Source: Xestospongia bergquistia
Taxonomy: Eukaryota; Porifera; Demospongiae; Haplosclerida; Petrosiidae
Assembly (NCBI GenBank): GCA_963965975.1
Contig: OZ014414.1
Span: forward strand, 7,412,730 to 7,476,729
Reading direction: 5' to 3'
Length of the DNA stretch: 64,000 bases
The notes beneath the pieces were generated by a model that was not told the DNA's origin, did no database searches, and saw only the letters and a list, made by a program, of their open reading frames with translations. Made by a program: the position numbers and the translations under genes. This document shows positions 33,743 to 44,799 of the stretch, piece after piece; within the stretch, counting starts at the first letter, position 1, and every line of letters starts with the position of its first letter.

Positions 33743-35884
33743 ATGGAGTGGTTACTCTCAACTGAAGAACTTAAGCACTGGGTTACTCAAGTCTCAGCAC
33801 ATAGTAAGCCTTCAAGTACTACTTTTCCAGAACAAGTAGTGAGTGATCTACAGCAGTTTCTAAGTAAACATAACTTGTATATTGGTCCTACTACATTTAC
33901 TAGTGGGTTTATATCAGTAGTACATGAAGCTTGTCGCTCTGACAATATCTATTTTGTTAAGTTTGTGCTAAAACACCACACAGGACAGTTTGATATCAAC
34001 CAACTTATCCCCTCTCCTCCTTATCCTAAATTTATTGAACATTCATATCATGGCTATATAACGATAACACCTGATAATCATAAAGAGACTTTAGTTCATG
34101 CAGTTGTTAAAAACATTGAAAGTTCCTTGAACAAAATTTTAAGTTTACTATTGTCTCATGGAGCATCAGTTAATATACCTGACAGTTCTTCTGTCACTCC
34201 TTTATTAAGAGCTGTTAATAAGTACTCTCCAAACAAGGATATCGTTAGCTATCTAATAAAAGTTGGAGCTGATGTTCGCTATCAAGATAATAAGGGGCAA
34301 TCTGTGTTAATGTATGCTGTTAGTGGATCAGCACAAGCTGTCAAAGACATCATCTTACTGCTTCTTAAAGCAGGAGCTGATCCTACTCTAACTGATGAAC
34401 ATGGCTACAATGCACTACATCATGCTATATGTAATAGCTATAAAAGTGTATATAATTTGAGTGTGCTTCTGTCAGCAAAAATACCACCTAATTTATTTTC
34501 ACCAACTTCTAAAGTACATGCTTTATTTTTTGCTGATAAAAGAAACTTTTTTTGTGATTTCGAAGCTTTTATGATAGAAGATCCACCACAACCCCTTAAT
34601 AATCCTAAAAAGATTACTGAAGTTATCACTAAGCATCCTCGTTGTCCTCCACGTCTCAAGGTTGATAGCATTTTAGTTAATGCTACGTTCTCATTGTATT
34701 GGAATATGTACATTAACTCACCTCCTGCAGATAGCTTTAAAGCATGTTATGATCTTATCAAGGAGGGATTAACCCTCCAAGCTAAATTAAAACTACCACC
34801 ACCTATTATATTAGAACCTATTAAAAATTATGGTGGTCTATCAGAGGTGATCTCAATTGAAGAGTTTAATGAAAAGTATTCTGATTTAACTAACACTACT
34901 ACACAAGTTAACTTAGCTTATCAATGTCTTATTATCAGAGAACGATGTCTTGGATATGGTGACTTTACTGTTATTAGCTCTTTATTCATGTATGGAGAAT
35001 GGATGATAGTACTTGATCACTTTCTTAAGGGTCTTTGTTTGTGGCTTCGAGGTACTCAGATGCTTCTTTCACGTTTTAAAGAAGGTATTAGAAGTGAACA
35101 ACATGAACTCATTCAACTTATAAAAAACGGATATTTTTGTATTAGTCGAAAAATTGATAAAGTCATAAATGTGCTTCAAATGTTTCATGATCTTAGTACT
35201 ACGTTTGAACAAATAGTGTGTAATTTCTTAGAGTGTCAACGACAGAGTATGGAAATGCTTGTAAATGAAAAAGAGGTGAACATCTATTGTGGAGTAGATC
35301 GTCTTATTTCCTACTCTAATTGGAAATTTTCTTTTTGGTTGCTAAACAAGTTATCAAATAATCCACAACACACTATTGATGTGACTAGTCTTTGTTGTCA
35401 AGTCATAGAAAAATGTTCTGAGTTTCAAATTGGGTCAATATTACGAGTGCATGTTCTTGATATTGTAACATCAGATTCATATAGCAGTTGTTTTCTATCT
35501 ATATTGTTGGAGTCAGGTGGTAACAGATTTGTCAACAAAGTTGGATGGACTGGTTATCGACCTCTCAAATTAGCTAAGACAAAAGAAGCTACATTCTTGC
35601 TTCTTGCTCATGGAGCTCATCTTGATGCTGTTAGTAAACCACACTTATTTGAACGATGCGGGCCCATATCACTCAATCCTTATCTTGACGACTACTTTTC
35701 TATTCCTCTTCATCTCACTTGTCTCTCAGCAAAATGTATTGTATCAGCGTCCATACCTTATCAATCAATAGACCTTCCTCGTCATATAATAGAGTTTATT
35801 GCCTTACATGATCCAAACGATATACAAAGTATTGATGCAACAAGTGCTGATAGTGTCCTTTTAAGTAGGCTACGATTTTGGTAA
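33743..35884 (+). CDS. FEM1-like ankyrin-repeat protein (intact)
   Basis: The start is placed at the ATG of MEWLLSTEELKHW (33743); the open frame extends 13 codons upstream but has no ATG there. The product is 713 aa in a single exon, with NLYIGPTTFTSGF, ankyrin repeats to about 240 including a longer loop after NQLIPSPPYPKF, KLPPPIILEPIKNYGGLSE, RERCLGYGDFTVI, C-terminal ankyrins (LLESGGNRFVNKVG) and the tail LTCLSAKCIVSASIPYQSIDLPRHIIEFIALHD. A 234 bp part of the ankyrin region is identical to the next gene. AATAAA at about 35912. Likely CUL2-type substrate receptor by family. Confidence 0.9.
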   Translation: MEWLLSTEELKHWVTQVSAHSKPSSTTFPEQVVSDLQQFLSKHNLYIGPTTFTSGFISVVHEACRSDNIYFVKFVLKHHTGQFDINQLIPSPPYPKFIEHSYHGYITITPDNHKETLVHAVVKNIESSLNKILSLLLSHGASVNIPDSSSVTPLLRAVNKYSPNKDIVSYLIKVGADVRYQDNKGQSVLMYAVSGSAQAVKDIILLLLKAGADPTLTDEHGYNALHHAICNSYKSVYNLSVLLSAKIPPNLFSPTSKVHALFFADKRNFFCDFEAFMIEDPPQPLNNPKKITEVITKHPRCPPRLKVDSILVNATFSLYWNMYINSPPADSFKACYDLIKEGLTLQAKLKLPPPIILEPIKNYGGLSEVISIEEFNEKYSDLTNTTTQVNLAYQCLIIRERCLGYGDFTVISSLFMYGEWMIVLDHFLKGLCLWLRGTQMLLSRFKEGIRSEQHELIQLIKNGYFCISRKIDKVINVLQMFHDLSTTFEQIVCNFLECQRQSMEMLVNEKEVNIYCGVDRLISYSNWKFSFWLLNKLSNNPQHTIDVTSLCCQVIEKCSEFQIGSILRVHVLDIVTSDSYSSCFLSILLESGGNRFVNKVGWTGYRPLKLAKTKEATFLLLAHGAHLDAVSKPHLFERCGPISLNPYLDDYFSIPLHLTCLSAKCIVSASIPYQSIDLPRHIIEFIALHDPNDIQSIDATSADSVLLSRLRFW

Positions 35885-36957
35885 CATATTTTCAAATCAA
35901 CGAATTAAACTACAATAAAACTACAAGTCATTTTTACATTTAATTTTATTAATTTTATTTATAGTATTTCGGTATACTTTGCATTTTTTTCTGAAACTCA
36001 TGTCATCCTCTCTGATAGTTTCTTCAATCTAACTGTAATTGAGCCATTATTGAAATGATGTCACATAATCCAGTATGTTAATTATAACATTGCACCAGAT
36101 ATTTTGAAAGCAATCAATATTAAATTCCAAACTCTATACATTCTTGATATCATATTAAAACTAAATCATAGATTGATATTGTTTTAACCAAATCATGGAT
36201 TGGATGTATGAACACATATAAAGGTAGCCTTGCCAGTTAACAGGGGATTGTCCATTTGTTAATAATTATTCTTTTGATTTGGTTTGTTTTGCTTCATTAG
36301 TTTATTTTGATATTACTTTGAGCTTTGACAAGCTTTCATCAGTCTGCCCATCTAGTACTATACAGCAACGTTCATGTCCAAAACATTATAGTTCATACCT
36401 CATTTGTTTGTTATGAACAACATCTATGATAATTATTTAAATGGAAAATAACCAGTTGATTTTTTGCTTTTGCATTCATACATATAGGTTTTCTTGTTTT
36501 TATTATTGAATTTTTTGATCAATTTCAAATGGAGTTCTATCCATTTAGAAAATTGTTCTCCATTCAGCCTTGTTTTAGTAATAATATTATGTATACACTA
36601 TTCATAGTTTCGACAAATTAAACTCTACAAAATGTGTGTGGATTTACAAAGCTGTGGAACATTTATATGTTGCTATTAAAGCACACTCATGTAACAATTA
36701 GTCTACTCATACAAGTGTATGCCAAATTGAGTTTTATTTTATCTGGTAAACTACCCCTTTAATAGATACTCCTCACTTAAATTTTGTTACATGCAAATCC
36801 ATTTGTATATACGTGTTAAATATTCACAGTTACATGTACAGATAGGATGTTGTTGTTTTTACATGCATGCAGTATATGTCAAATTTTATAATGATAATTT
36901 AATATAATTTTTATATATTTTGCAGCCAAAATATTATCAAAACCTCAAATTTACCAA
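35885..36957. other. Intergenic, nothing recognised
   Basis: AT-rich spacer; no ORF or obvious repeat. Confidence 0.5.
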
Positions 36958-36990
36958 GAGGAAGGGCTACTTTATGTAAACAGGAAGTAA
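36958..36990 (+). promoter_or_regulatory. FEM1-like leader with ETS-like motif
   Basis: Here the plus-array leader (GAGGAAGGGCTACTTTATGT) and the minus-array motif (AACAGGAAGTAA, 36979-36990) occur side by side, 20-50 bp before the ATG at 37011. This links the leaders of the two arrays. Confidence 0.55.
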
Positions 36991-37010
36991 TTCATGACCA
37001 AAGAGCCACA

Positions 37011-39164
37011 ATGGAGTGGTTACTATCTACTGAACAACTTAAACACTGGGTTACGCAAGTCTCTGCACATCATAAACCTTCCAGTACTACTTCACCAAAA
37101 CAAGTAGTGAGTGATCTAAAGCAGTTTCTAAGTGAACATAACTTGTATATTGGTCCTACTACATTTACTAGTGGGTTTATATCAGTAGTACATGAAGCTT
37201 GTCGCTCTAACAACATCAACTTAGTCAAGTTTGTACTAAAACATCATAAAGGAAAGTTTGATATCAACCAACTTGTCCCCTATCCTCCTTATCCTAACTT
37301 TATCGAATGTCAGCATCACAATGTTACAATAATAGCATCTGATAAGCGCGAGGAGACTCTAGTTCATGCTGTTGTTAATGATCCAATTGCTGAAAGTACC
37401 TCTACTAAAATTATAACTTTACTAGTGTCTCATGGAGCATCAGTTAATATACCTGACAGTTCTTCTGTCACTCCTTTATTAAGAGCTGTTAATAAGTACT
37501 CTCCAAACAAGGATATCGTTAGCTATCTAATAAAAGTTGGAGCTGATGTTCGCTATCAAGATAATAAGGGGCAATCTGTGTTAATGTATGCTGTTAGTGG
37601 ATCAGCACAAGCTGTCAAAGACATCATCTTACTGCTTCTTAAAGCAGGAGCTGATCCTAATCTAACTGATGAACGTGGCTACAATGTACTACATCATGCT
37701 GTAAGTGATGGCTATAAAGGTGTATATAATTTAAATATTCTTCTATCAGCAAAAATACCTCCTAATTTGCTTTCACCAACATCTAAAGCACATGCTTTAT
37801 TTTTTGCTGATAAAAGAAATTTTTTTGCTGATTCAGATGATTTTTTAGATGAAGTTGAACCAGAACCACATAATAATCCTAAAGAGATTACTGACGTTAT
37901 CACTAAGCATCCTCTTTGTCCTCCTCGTCTCAAGGTTGATAGCATTTTAGTTAATGCTGCTTTCTCATTATATTGGAATATTTATATTAACTCAGCTCCT
38001 GTAGATAGCTTCAGAACATGTTATAATCTTATCAAGGAAGGATTAACTCTCCAAGCCAAATTAAAACTACCACCACCTATTGTATCAAAACCTATTGCAG
38101 ATTATGGTGGTCTATCAGAGGTGATCTCCATTGAAGAGTTAAGTGAAAAATACTCTGTTTTAACTGACACTACTACACAAGATAACTTAGCCTATCAATG
38201 TCTTATTATCAGAGAACGATGTCTTGGTTATGGTGACTTCACTGTTATTAGCTCTTTGTTCATGTATGGAGTATGGATAGTAGTTAATCACTTTCCTGAG
38301 GGTCTTTCTTTGTGGCTTCGAGGTACTCAAATGCTTCTATCACGTTTTAAAGAAGGTATTAGAAGTGAACAACATGAACTCATTCATCTTATTAAAAATG
38401 CATATTATTGTATTAGTGAAAGAATATATGCAGTTACTAGAATGCTTCGAATAGTACAAAATCTTAGTACTAAGTTTGTACAAATAGTGTGTAATCTCAT
38501 AGAGTGTCAACGACAGAGTATAGAAATACTTTCAAGAAATAAAGAGGTGAGCTATCATAGTGGAATGGATCATCTTGTTTCCTTCTATGATTGGAAGAAT
38601 TGTTTAAGATTGCTTCACAATTTGCTCAACACTCTTGACATAACAAGTCTTTGTCGTCACTTCATAGAAAAATGTCCTGAGTTTCCAATCGGATCAAATA
38701 TGCAAGTGAATGTTCTTAGTATTGCATTATCAGGATATTATGGAAAACCATTCAGTGATTGTTTTCTGTCTATATTGTTGGAGTCAGGTGGTAACAGATT
38801 TGTCAATAAAGTTGGATGGACTGGTTATCGACCTCTTAAGTTAGCTCAGACAAAAGAAGCCACATTGTTGCTTCTTGCTCATGGAGCTCATCTTGATGCT
38901 GTTAGTAAACCTATTCTATTTGAGCAATGCATGCATCTACCTCCAAATATGCGGGTATCTCTCAATCCTCATCTTGATGACTACTTTTCTAATCCTCGTC
39001 CTCTCACTTGTCTCTCAGCAAAATGTATTGTATCAGAGTCCATACCTTATCGATTGATAGACCTTCCTTGTCATATAATAGAGTTTATTGCCTTACACGA
39101 TATTGAAGATATTGATATTGGTAGTGTGGATAATGTCCTTTTAAGAAAGCTACAACTTTGGTAA
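37011..39164 (+). CDS. FEM1-like ankyrin-repeat protein (intact)
   Basis: A 717-residue single-exon paralog, third of the plus array. It has MEWLLSTEQLKHW, NLYIGPTTFTSGF, ankyrin repeats with the 37426-37659 stretch identical to the previous gene, KLPPPIVSKPIADYGGLSE, RERCLGYGDFTVI and C-terminal ankyrins (LLESGGNRFVNKVG, LLLAHGAHLDAVSK). The tail is LTCLSAKCIVSESIPYRLIDLPCHIIEFIALHD. In its TPR-like block the usual QVNLAYQ reads QDNLAYQ. AATAAA at about 39193. Same inferred role as its paralogs; substrate unknown. Confidence 0.9.
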   Translation: MEWLLSTEQLKHWVTQVSAHHKPSSTTSPKQVVSDLKQFLSEHNLYIGPTTFTSGFISVVHEACRSNNINLVKFVLKHHKGKFDINQLVPYPPYPNFIECQHHNVTIIASDKREETLVHAVVNDPIAESTSTKIITLLVSHGASVNIPDSSSVTPLLRAVNKYSPNKDIVSYLIKVGADVRYQDNKGQSVLMYAVSGSAQAVKDIILLLLKAGADPNLTDERGYNVLHHAVSDGYKGVYNLNILLSAKIPPNLLSPTSKAHALFFADKRNFFADSDDFLDEVEPEPHNNPKEITDVITKHPLCPPRLKVDSILVNAAFSLYWNIYINSAPVDSFRTCYNLIKEGLTLQAKLKLPPPIVSKPIADYGGLSEVISIEELSEKYSVLTDTTTQDNLAYQCLIIRERCLGYGDFTVISSLFMYGVWIVVNHFPEGLSLWLRGTQMLLSRFKEGIRSEQHELIHLIKNAYYCISERIYAVTRMLRIVQNLSTKFVQIVCNLIECQRQSIEILSRNKEVSYHSGMDHLVSFYDWKNCLRLLHNLLNTLDITSLCRHFIEKCPEFPIGSNMQVNVLSIALSGYYGKPFSDCFLSILLESGGNRFVNKVGWTGYRPLKLAQTKEATLLLLAHGAHLDAVSKPILFEQCMHLPPNMRVSLNPHLDDYFSNPRPLTCLSAKCIVSESIPYRLIDLPCHIIEFIALHDIEDIDIGSVDNVLLRKLQLW

Positions 39165-39892
39165 TATATACCTATAAAGCAGCAAATCACGTTAATAATA
39201 AATATGCAAGTCATTTCACAAAGTTTTATATACTATTATACGACCTAAATTTTTCTAATATTGAAGAGTTCCCATTAATTGTTTAATTTTTTTTACCAAT
39301 TAATTTTATATTTGTCATTGTAGGTTTATGTATTTGTTTGCTATTTTAATTAAATTTTTTGCTAAGGAAATAAAGATTTATAATCGTATAGACTCTAGAG
39401 TTCCAATAAGAAAAACCCTTGATACTTTGATAATTTTAAATAGATAAGGAGTGCTTGACTTCATTGTGCATAAGGATTTGTCTTTCAGTGCAAAGCGTAT
39501 ATAATACACAATGCTTAGATTACAATTAAATGTTTACAATTCAGAATTATGGAAGTAGAGAGTTTGTAGGATACTTTCCTTGTTAAAAGCAATAACTATG
39601 AAGAAATATTCAGTTATTATAGGCCCCTTTAATTAAGTGGTAGATAAACTATACACTAATGTTCTCTTCTGCACAGTAATGAGCTGTTTGTTATATTACT
39701 ATGAACAGTACTTTATTTTTGTATGGTAAAATAATTACAAAAGTGAACCAATTCTGTATAGTGCACATTAAAGCTGTATTAGTAATTAATTCAATATAAA
39801 CTATTTGTTTAGTGGGTGTGGCAGTTAAAATGTAATGAGCCTCACCCAAAAACTACAGGCTCATTGGGTGTGTCATCTCATAAAGCAGCAAC
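39165..39892. other. Intergenic with likely promoter of the Death-domain gene
   Basis: No ORF. Just before 39893 are GTGGGTGTGGC (about 39812) and a short inverted pair AATGAGCCT/AGGCTCATT. These CACCC-box-like words may belong to the promoter; not testable here. Confidence 0.35.
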
Positions 39893-42800
39893 ATGGCTAC
39901 ATTCTTCGAGAAGACTATAAGAGGGAAACCAAGTCTTGATGAATTATGTGATAATATTCGCATTGTTGACAAATGGTACCAATTAGGAATCCAGCTCAAA
40001 TTGGATCGTAAGAAACTAAAGACTATTGAACTTCTACAAGGAGATGACTCTTACAAAACAGCAAAAATGTTTGAGTTATGGTTAGATACTAACCCTCATG
40101 CTACCAGAAAGCAAGTTATAGATGCTTTAAGGAAGGAGGTTATTGAAGAATACACTATTGCTCACGAATATGAGGAGGTATTGAGAAAGCTTTACATTCC
40201 TCTCCCTGCTGGTAAGTACTATATCTAAATATATTATGTGCATATACACTCTCGTAGAACTGATGAGTTAGTCATTTTTCATCTATTTATTATAGAAAGT
40301 GATCCTCCAGTTACTGAAGCAAGCACCATACTCCTGCATCATACTGATACACTATTACAATGTCTGATCAATCCTGTAAAAGTGTCCCAGCTTCTATTTA
40401 GTGAGAGATGTATTAGCGAAGCAACACTAGATAAAATGGAGACATTAGAAGGAAGTTTACATGAGAAAAAAACAACTCTGTTATCTGCTATACATAGAGC
40501 AGTATCTTCAAATCATACCAATTTGAAAGTGTTAGCTACAGTATTGTCCAAATTTGAGGAGACAAAACTTTTATTTGAATTAATAAAAGTGAATAGTATT
40601 AGTGAATATGGTAAGAATTCTACTCACAATTAACCTGCTAAGCAATCTATACATTTACTTAGTTCAAAAGTCTCAAGATGATCAGATGACAACAGTTCAA
40701 GAAGTAGCAATAACAGGCTACAATAGTTATGAAGATCATGCCAGTGATATTTTACGCAGTCATTATGGTACACTCTCTCTGTCTCTTCAACACCCCATTA
40801 GGATAGCAGAGCTACTTTGTGGAGAGAGAGTCATTTCAGAAACAACATTGTCAATTGTAAAGAACAGACAGTGTTCTCAGTCTGAAGAAAAGGCAATGTT
40901 GGTAGTGTTTAAAGCAATACGTCATGCTGTACGTACAAACTACCAGAATCTGATATTGTTTGCTGGTGTACTGTTAAAAATTTCAAGCAATGTACCATGC
41001 GCTAAAGATATTTTAATGAGCTGCCGTGAGTATTGAGATATACTGTAATTCTGTGATATATTTGTTTTCATAGAGAAAGCATTTCCTGAATATGACCCTT
41101 CACTAATAAATTCTAGTATTACCAGAGGTATACAAAGTGAAGGTACATCAGACCATCTTGATCTGTTGACGTGCATTATTTTTGTTATCTAAATATTAGG
41201 TAATTTATTAACCGCTAACTCAACATTGCCAATTGACAAAAGCTTAAATTTAAGTCAGGGTTGGTTAAATAAGTTAAATTCTATTTCAATTTATTTTTGT
41301 ATCTAGAAAAAGGTTTAAACGAGATTCCAATTCCACGAAATTTAGACACAGTGTTTGGGTCTGTCCGAAAAAAGTTTGCAATAGCCTTCAGCAAAATTCG
41401 AGAAGCAATCAACAAAAATCCTCCACCTCTAGATATATTGAAGCGATTTCTTAAAGATGGATATTCTCACTTCAAAGCTGAAATAGCTCATTCTGACTCT
41501 GTTAATGATATCCTAGATGTTGTGAATGATCATTGTACACTGATCAATATCAATTGTCTTGAGGGTATTGTGGAGTGATTTGATATCAAAGAAGCAGAGA
41601 CATACATTCAAGCATATAAAGATGAGATTAAGACATTTTGTCAAAAAACCAAAGCTTCTCTTTGTCTGAATGAAAGTTTCAAACTAACAAAAATTCCTCC
41701 TCTTCTTAAATGTGAGACAGCTGTCTTCGTCTTAAACTGGGATCCTACAGACTACACATTGCAAGATATACAAGACATTCTTGCTGAATCAGTTGAGGGA
41801 AATGTAGAGATTCGTCACTTAAGAGAGGGCAAGTCCATCATTGTTACTTGCTTTTTTCCACTCAGTATAACAACTTTACTTATTGTCAAAGCTCAGAAGA
41901 CTCTAGAATTAATGAAGAGGAAAGGATTAATCCAACTGACAGTTGGACATTGCACAATTTATGATAAATGCGAAAGAGACAAAGTAAGAGAGGTGAAGTA
42001 TTAGACATCATTTACATATGTACTGTTTATTGATGTATAGGAGATAAGAACTTCTACAGAAGAAAACACAAAAGAGTTAAGAAATACACTAGAGCTACAA
42101 CAAACCATCAGTAAGATGACTATTTTAAAAGTGAAGGTATTTGCACATTTAGTTAATAATCATCAAGTTAATACACATCTATTACTCTAATGTGTACATA
42201 ACTGTACATGTATATTTTAAATTCCTTCTTAATTAACACTTAATGAATATATTTGCCACTTTGATATTATGAAATTGATTTTGGTTTTATTTACTGAATG
42301 GAATACAATTGTTTTACAACTCACTGATTTTATAATTATAGAAATGAGACAAATGAAAGAAAAAGAATTTGAAAGTTTAATGTCACAATTAAGAGATAGA
42401 GACAAAGAAAATGAGGCATTAAAACAAGCCTTGAAAGGTAATTGGCATTAACAATAATACATTTTTAATAATCAAATGAGGGTCAAACTAGAAAGAAAGG
42501 GTCTACCTTTGTCAGATTATTCATAGTTTGAAAGTTAATTGGTATTAAAAATATTTGATTAGCAAATAAGAGAGAAGCAGAAACAAGAAGTATAGTTTAC
42601 CTCTCCTAGGGTAGCCAAATCTGTTACTCATTAATATCACATAGATGTCTGGTACATGGGGCAGTCTGATCTTAGGATCTGGCCCGGCCCAGTGTGTTAG
42701 TTCAAGCATCAGACCACATACCTAATGTTTAGGATTTAGTTTTAGGGATCAGTATTACAGCATTCTAATCTTGGACTGTCCCACTAGGTTCTATAAGTAT

Positions 42801-44263
42801 GTGAGAGGAAAGGGTTTAAAGCAACTTGTTTCCAACATCCAAACAATTTATTCATTTTTAAAAAGAAATGATAGTATAATTAATAAATGTGCACTGACAC
42901 ACCCTATGTCATTTATTTGTCAGTAATTTGTGAATACTTTTATTTTTAGTTACTGAGAATGATTTGCTTTTAGTGACTACTGAGAAACAAAGAAAAATAG
43001 AGGAACAACAGAAGATAATAGCAACTTTGAAGTTACAATTAAGAGATAAAGACAAAGAAAATGAGACATTAAAAGAGAACATAAAAGGTAATTCGTATTA
43101 CTATAACAGATAATAATTGGTTAGGAAAAAAGACTAGAAATTGAGTCAATAAAATTAATGAAGGCAGTAGTGAATAAACATTGTTAAATCAATAGCTGTT
43201 TATTACCTTTAAATTGTGTATGTACAAAATAACATTTATATTTGCTATTTTGAGATACAGGAATATATTCTTGAATACTTGTATATATTGGACAACTGTT
43301 TTACTATTTAATTTTATAATTATAGAAATGACACAAATGAAAGAGAAACAAGGTGAAGAGTGGATATCATTTCCAAAAAGAGAAGAAGGTATCATTTGTG
43401 CATGATAGAAATTGCTAACATATTTTTTGTCACTTTAACTTATTTGTCAGTAACTAAAAATACATCATAATCACTTGTTTTCTCTTGAATATATCAGACA
43501 GACGTAACAACTGCCTCTCATTTATTTGTCAATTTATTTCATTGTTATCTAGATGCAGCATTCACCTCAAAGAGTTGGGAACCACTAACTGATCAAGGAT
43601 TTGAGGAGACCCAAACAAAGACTAGTCAAGATGAGTTCACACCATCTGTCATTGAATCTACAGGTAGTATTTTAAATTGCAATTTATGATTAATTCATTA
43701 TAGTTTCCACTATCAGAAGTAAAACATCAGAAGAGTTTAGCTGATGTCAAACAGTTAAAGGACAGTGAGTCTAATGATGAACAATCGGATCTTGAAGGTG
43801 ATATAATATAATTATGTTTGTATGATAAGTATAAAATTCTTAATACTTACCACAAAAAGACAAGACTATATTGTTTTAAAAATAAACAGATTAATAAGTT
43901 TAAATAGTGAAGATACCATCAATATTAGAGTATGATCAAGTAAAAAGCTCTGCTGATAATAATGGTGACAGTTCTTCTCCAAGTATAGGCTGTTTCATAA
44001 TTGTAACAAAATATCTTTGATAGTTAACTATATATACAGTTTTTAACTATGAATCATACTAGTTTCAACCTCAAGCCACAATATTAAGTGTCATATTTAC
44101 AGTGCTTCAAAGTAGTTGTACTGAGTGTTGTCATATTTCACCTCATAATTGTACATGTTTAATATAAGTATCTTATGTAGAGTCCTCAGAATCTGATGAT
44201 ACGCTTACTAGCGATGATGAAGAGTCAAAGGATATAGAGTCAGCCACACAAGGTATTTCATAA
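39893..44263 (+). CDS. Death-domain, CARD-like, coiled-coil adaptor gene (in-frame stop)
   Basis: Thirteen phase-consistent exons: 39893-40211, 40296-40610, 40663-41025, 41074-41127, 41307-41983, 42041-42110, 42342-42437, 42950-43087, 43326-43388, 43553-43663, 43717-43797, 43908-43982, 44181-44263, about 814 aa. Exon 1 encodes a Death domain (WYQLGIQLKLD...MFELWL...ATRKQVIDALRK). Exons 2 and 3 each hold a helical, CARD-like module (HPIRIAELLCGERVIS-type); this is tentative. Exon 5 is a 225-codon domain I cannot name. Exons 7 and 8 repeat a charged coiled coil (QLRDxDKENExLK). The rest is acidic and Ser-rich. Such proteins act as apoptosis or immune adaptors. Exon 5 carries an in-frame TGA at 41576-41578 with good coding on both sides, so the gene may be null, polymorphic, read through or mis-sequenced. 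The last exon ends in GIS-stop unless spliced onward. Confidence 0.7.
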
Positions 44264-44799
44264 TAGTATCATGATTAGAGTTTTGCAGTTAAAAGATATA
44301 ATTTATATATGGACTTTAATTTTTACTGAAGTGATTAGTTTGCAAAGTAGTCTCATATAGCTAGCCTCTCCCTCAGTCCTCAGAACATTCTTTTGATGGA
44401 GTGGCTGCTACATATGATATCTACATTAGAAACATTATAGTATATTATGTAATAATATAGTAAAGGGCTCCTATTACGTTGTGTAATACTTCAAACAATA
44501 ATCAGTTAAGTCCCTTGATGTTATATGATCTAGTGATCTAGCTAGCCACTCCTACTAATGCAAATTGATAATCTGTTACCTAAGATCTATTGTTTGCATA
44601 TTCTTGCAATGAAAGGAGTTTTGAGATCTTTCTACTAGTTTAACAATGGTTTATAGCAAACTTCTTGGTAAGTTGTATATAACAAGCTGTTTGGCTTGCA
44701 ATTTCTACAAAAAATATTTTTCAACATTATATATTCAGTCCTCTTTGTTGTTCTTCTCACTAGTTTTTTTCATTTTATGACTATACTGTAGATGTAGCT

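Noticed and set aside
43708-43716. Earlier acceptor (attatag/tttcc) for exon 11 of the Death gene
   Set aside because: It gives a stop (FS-TGA); the acceptor at 43716 keeps the frame.
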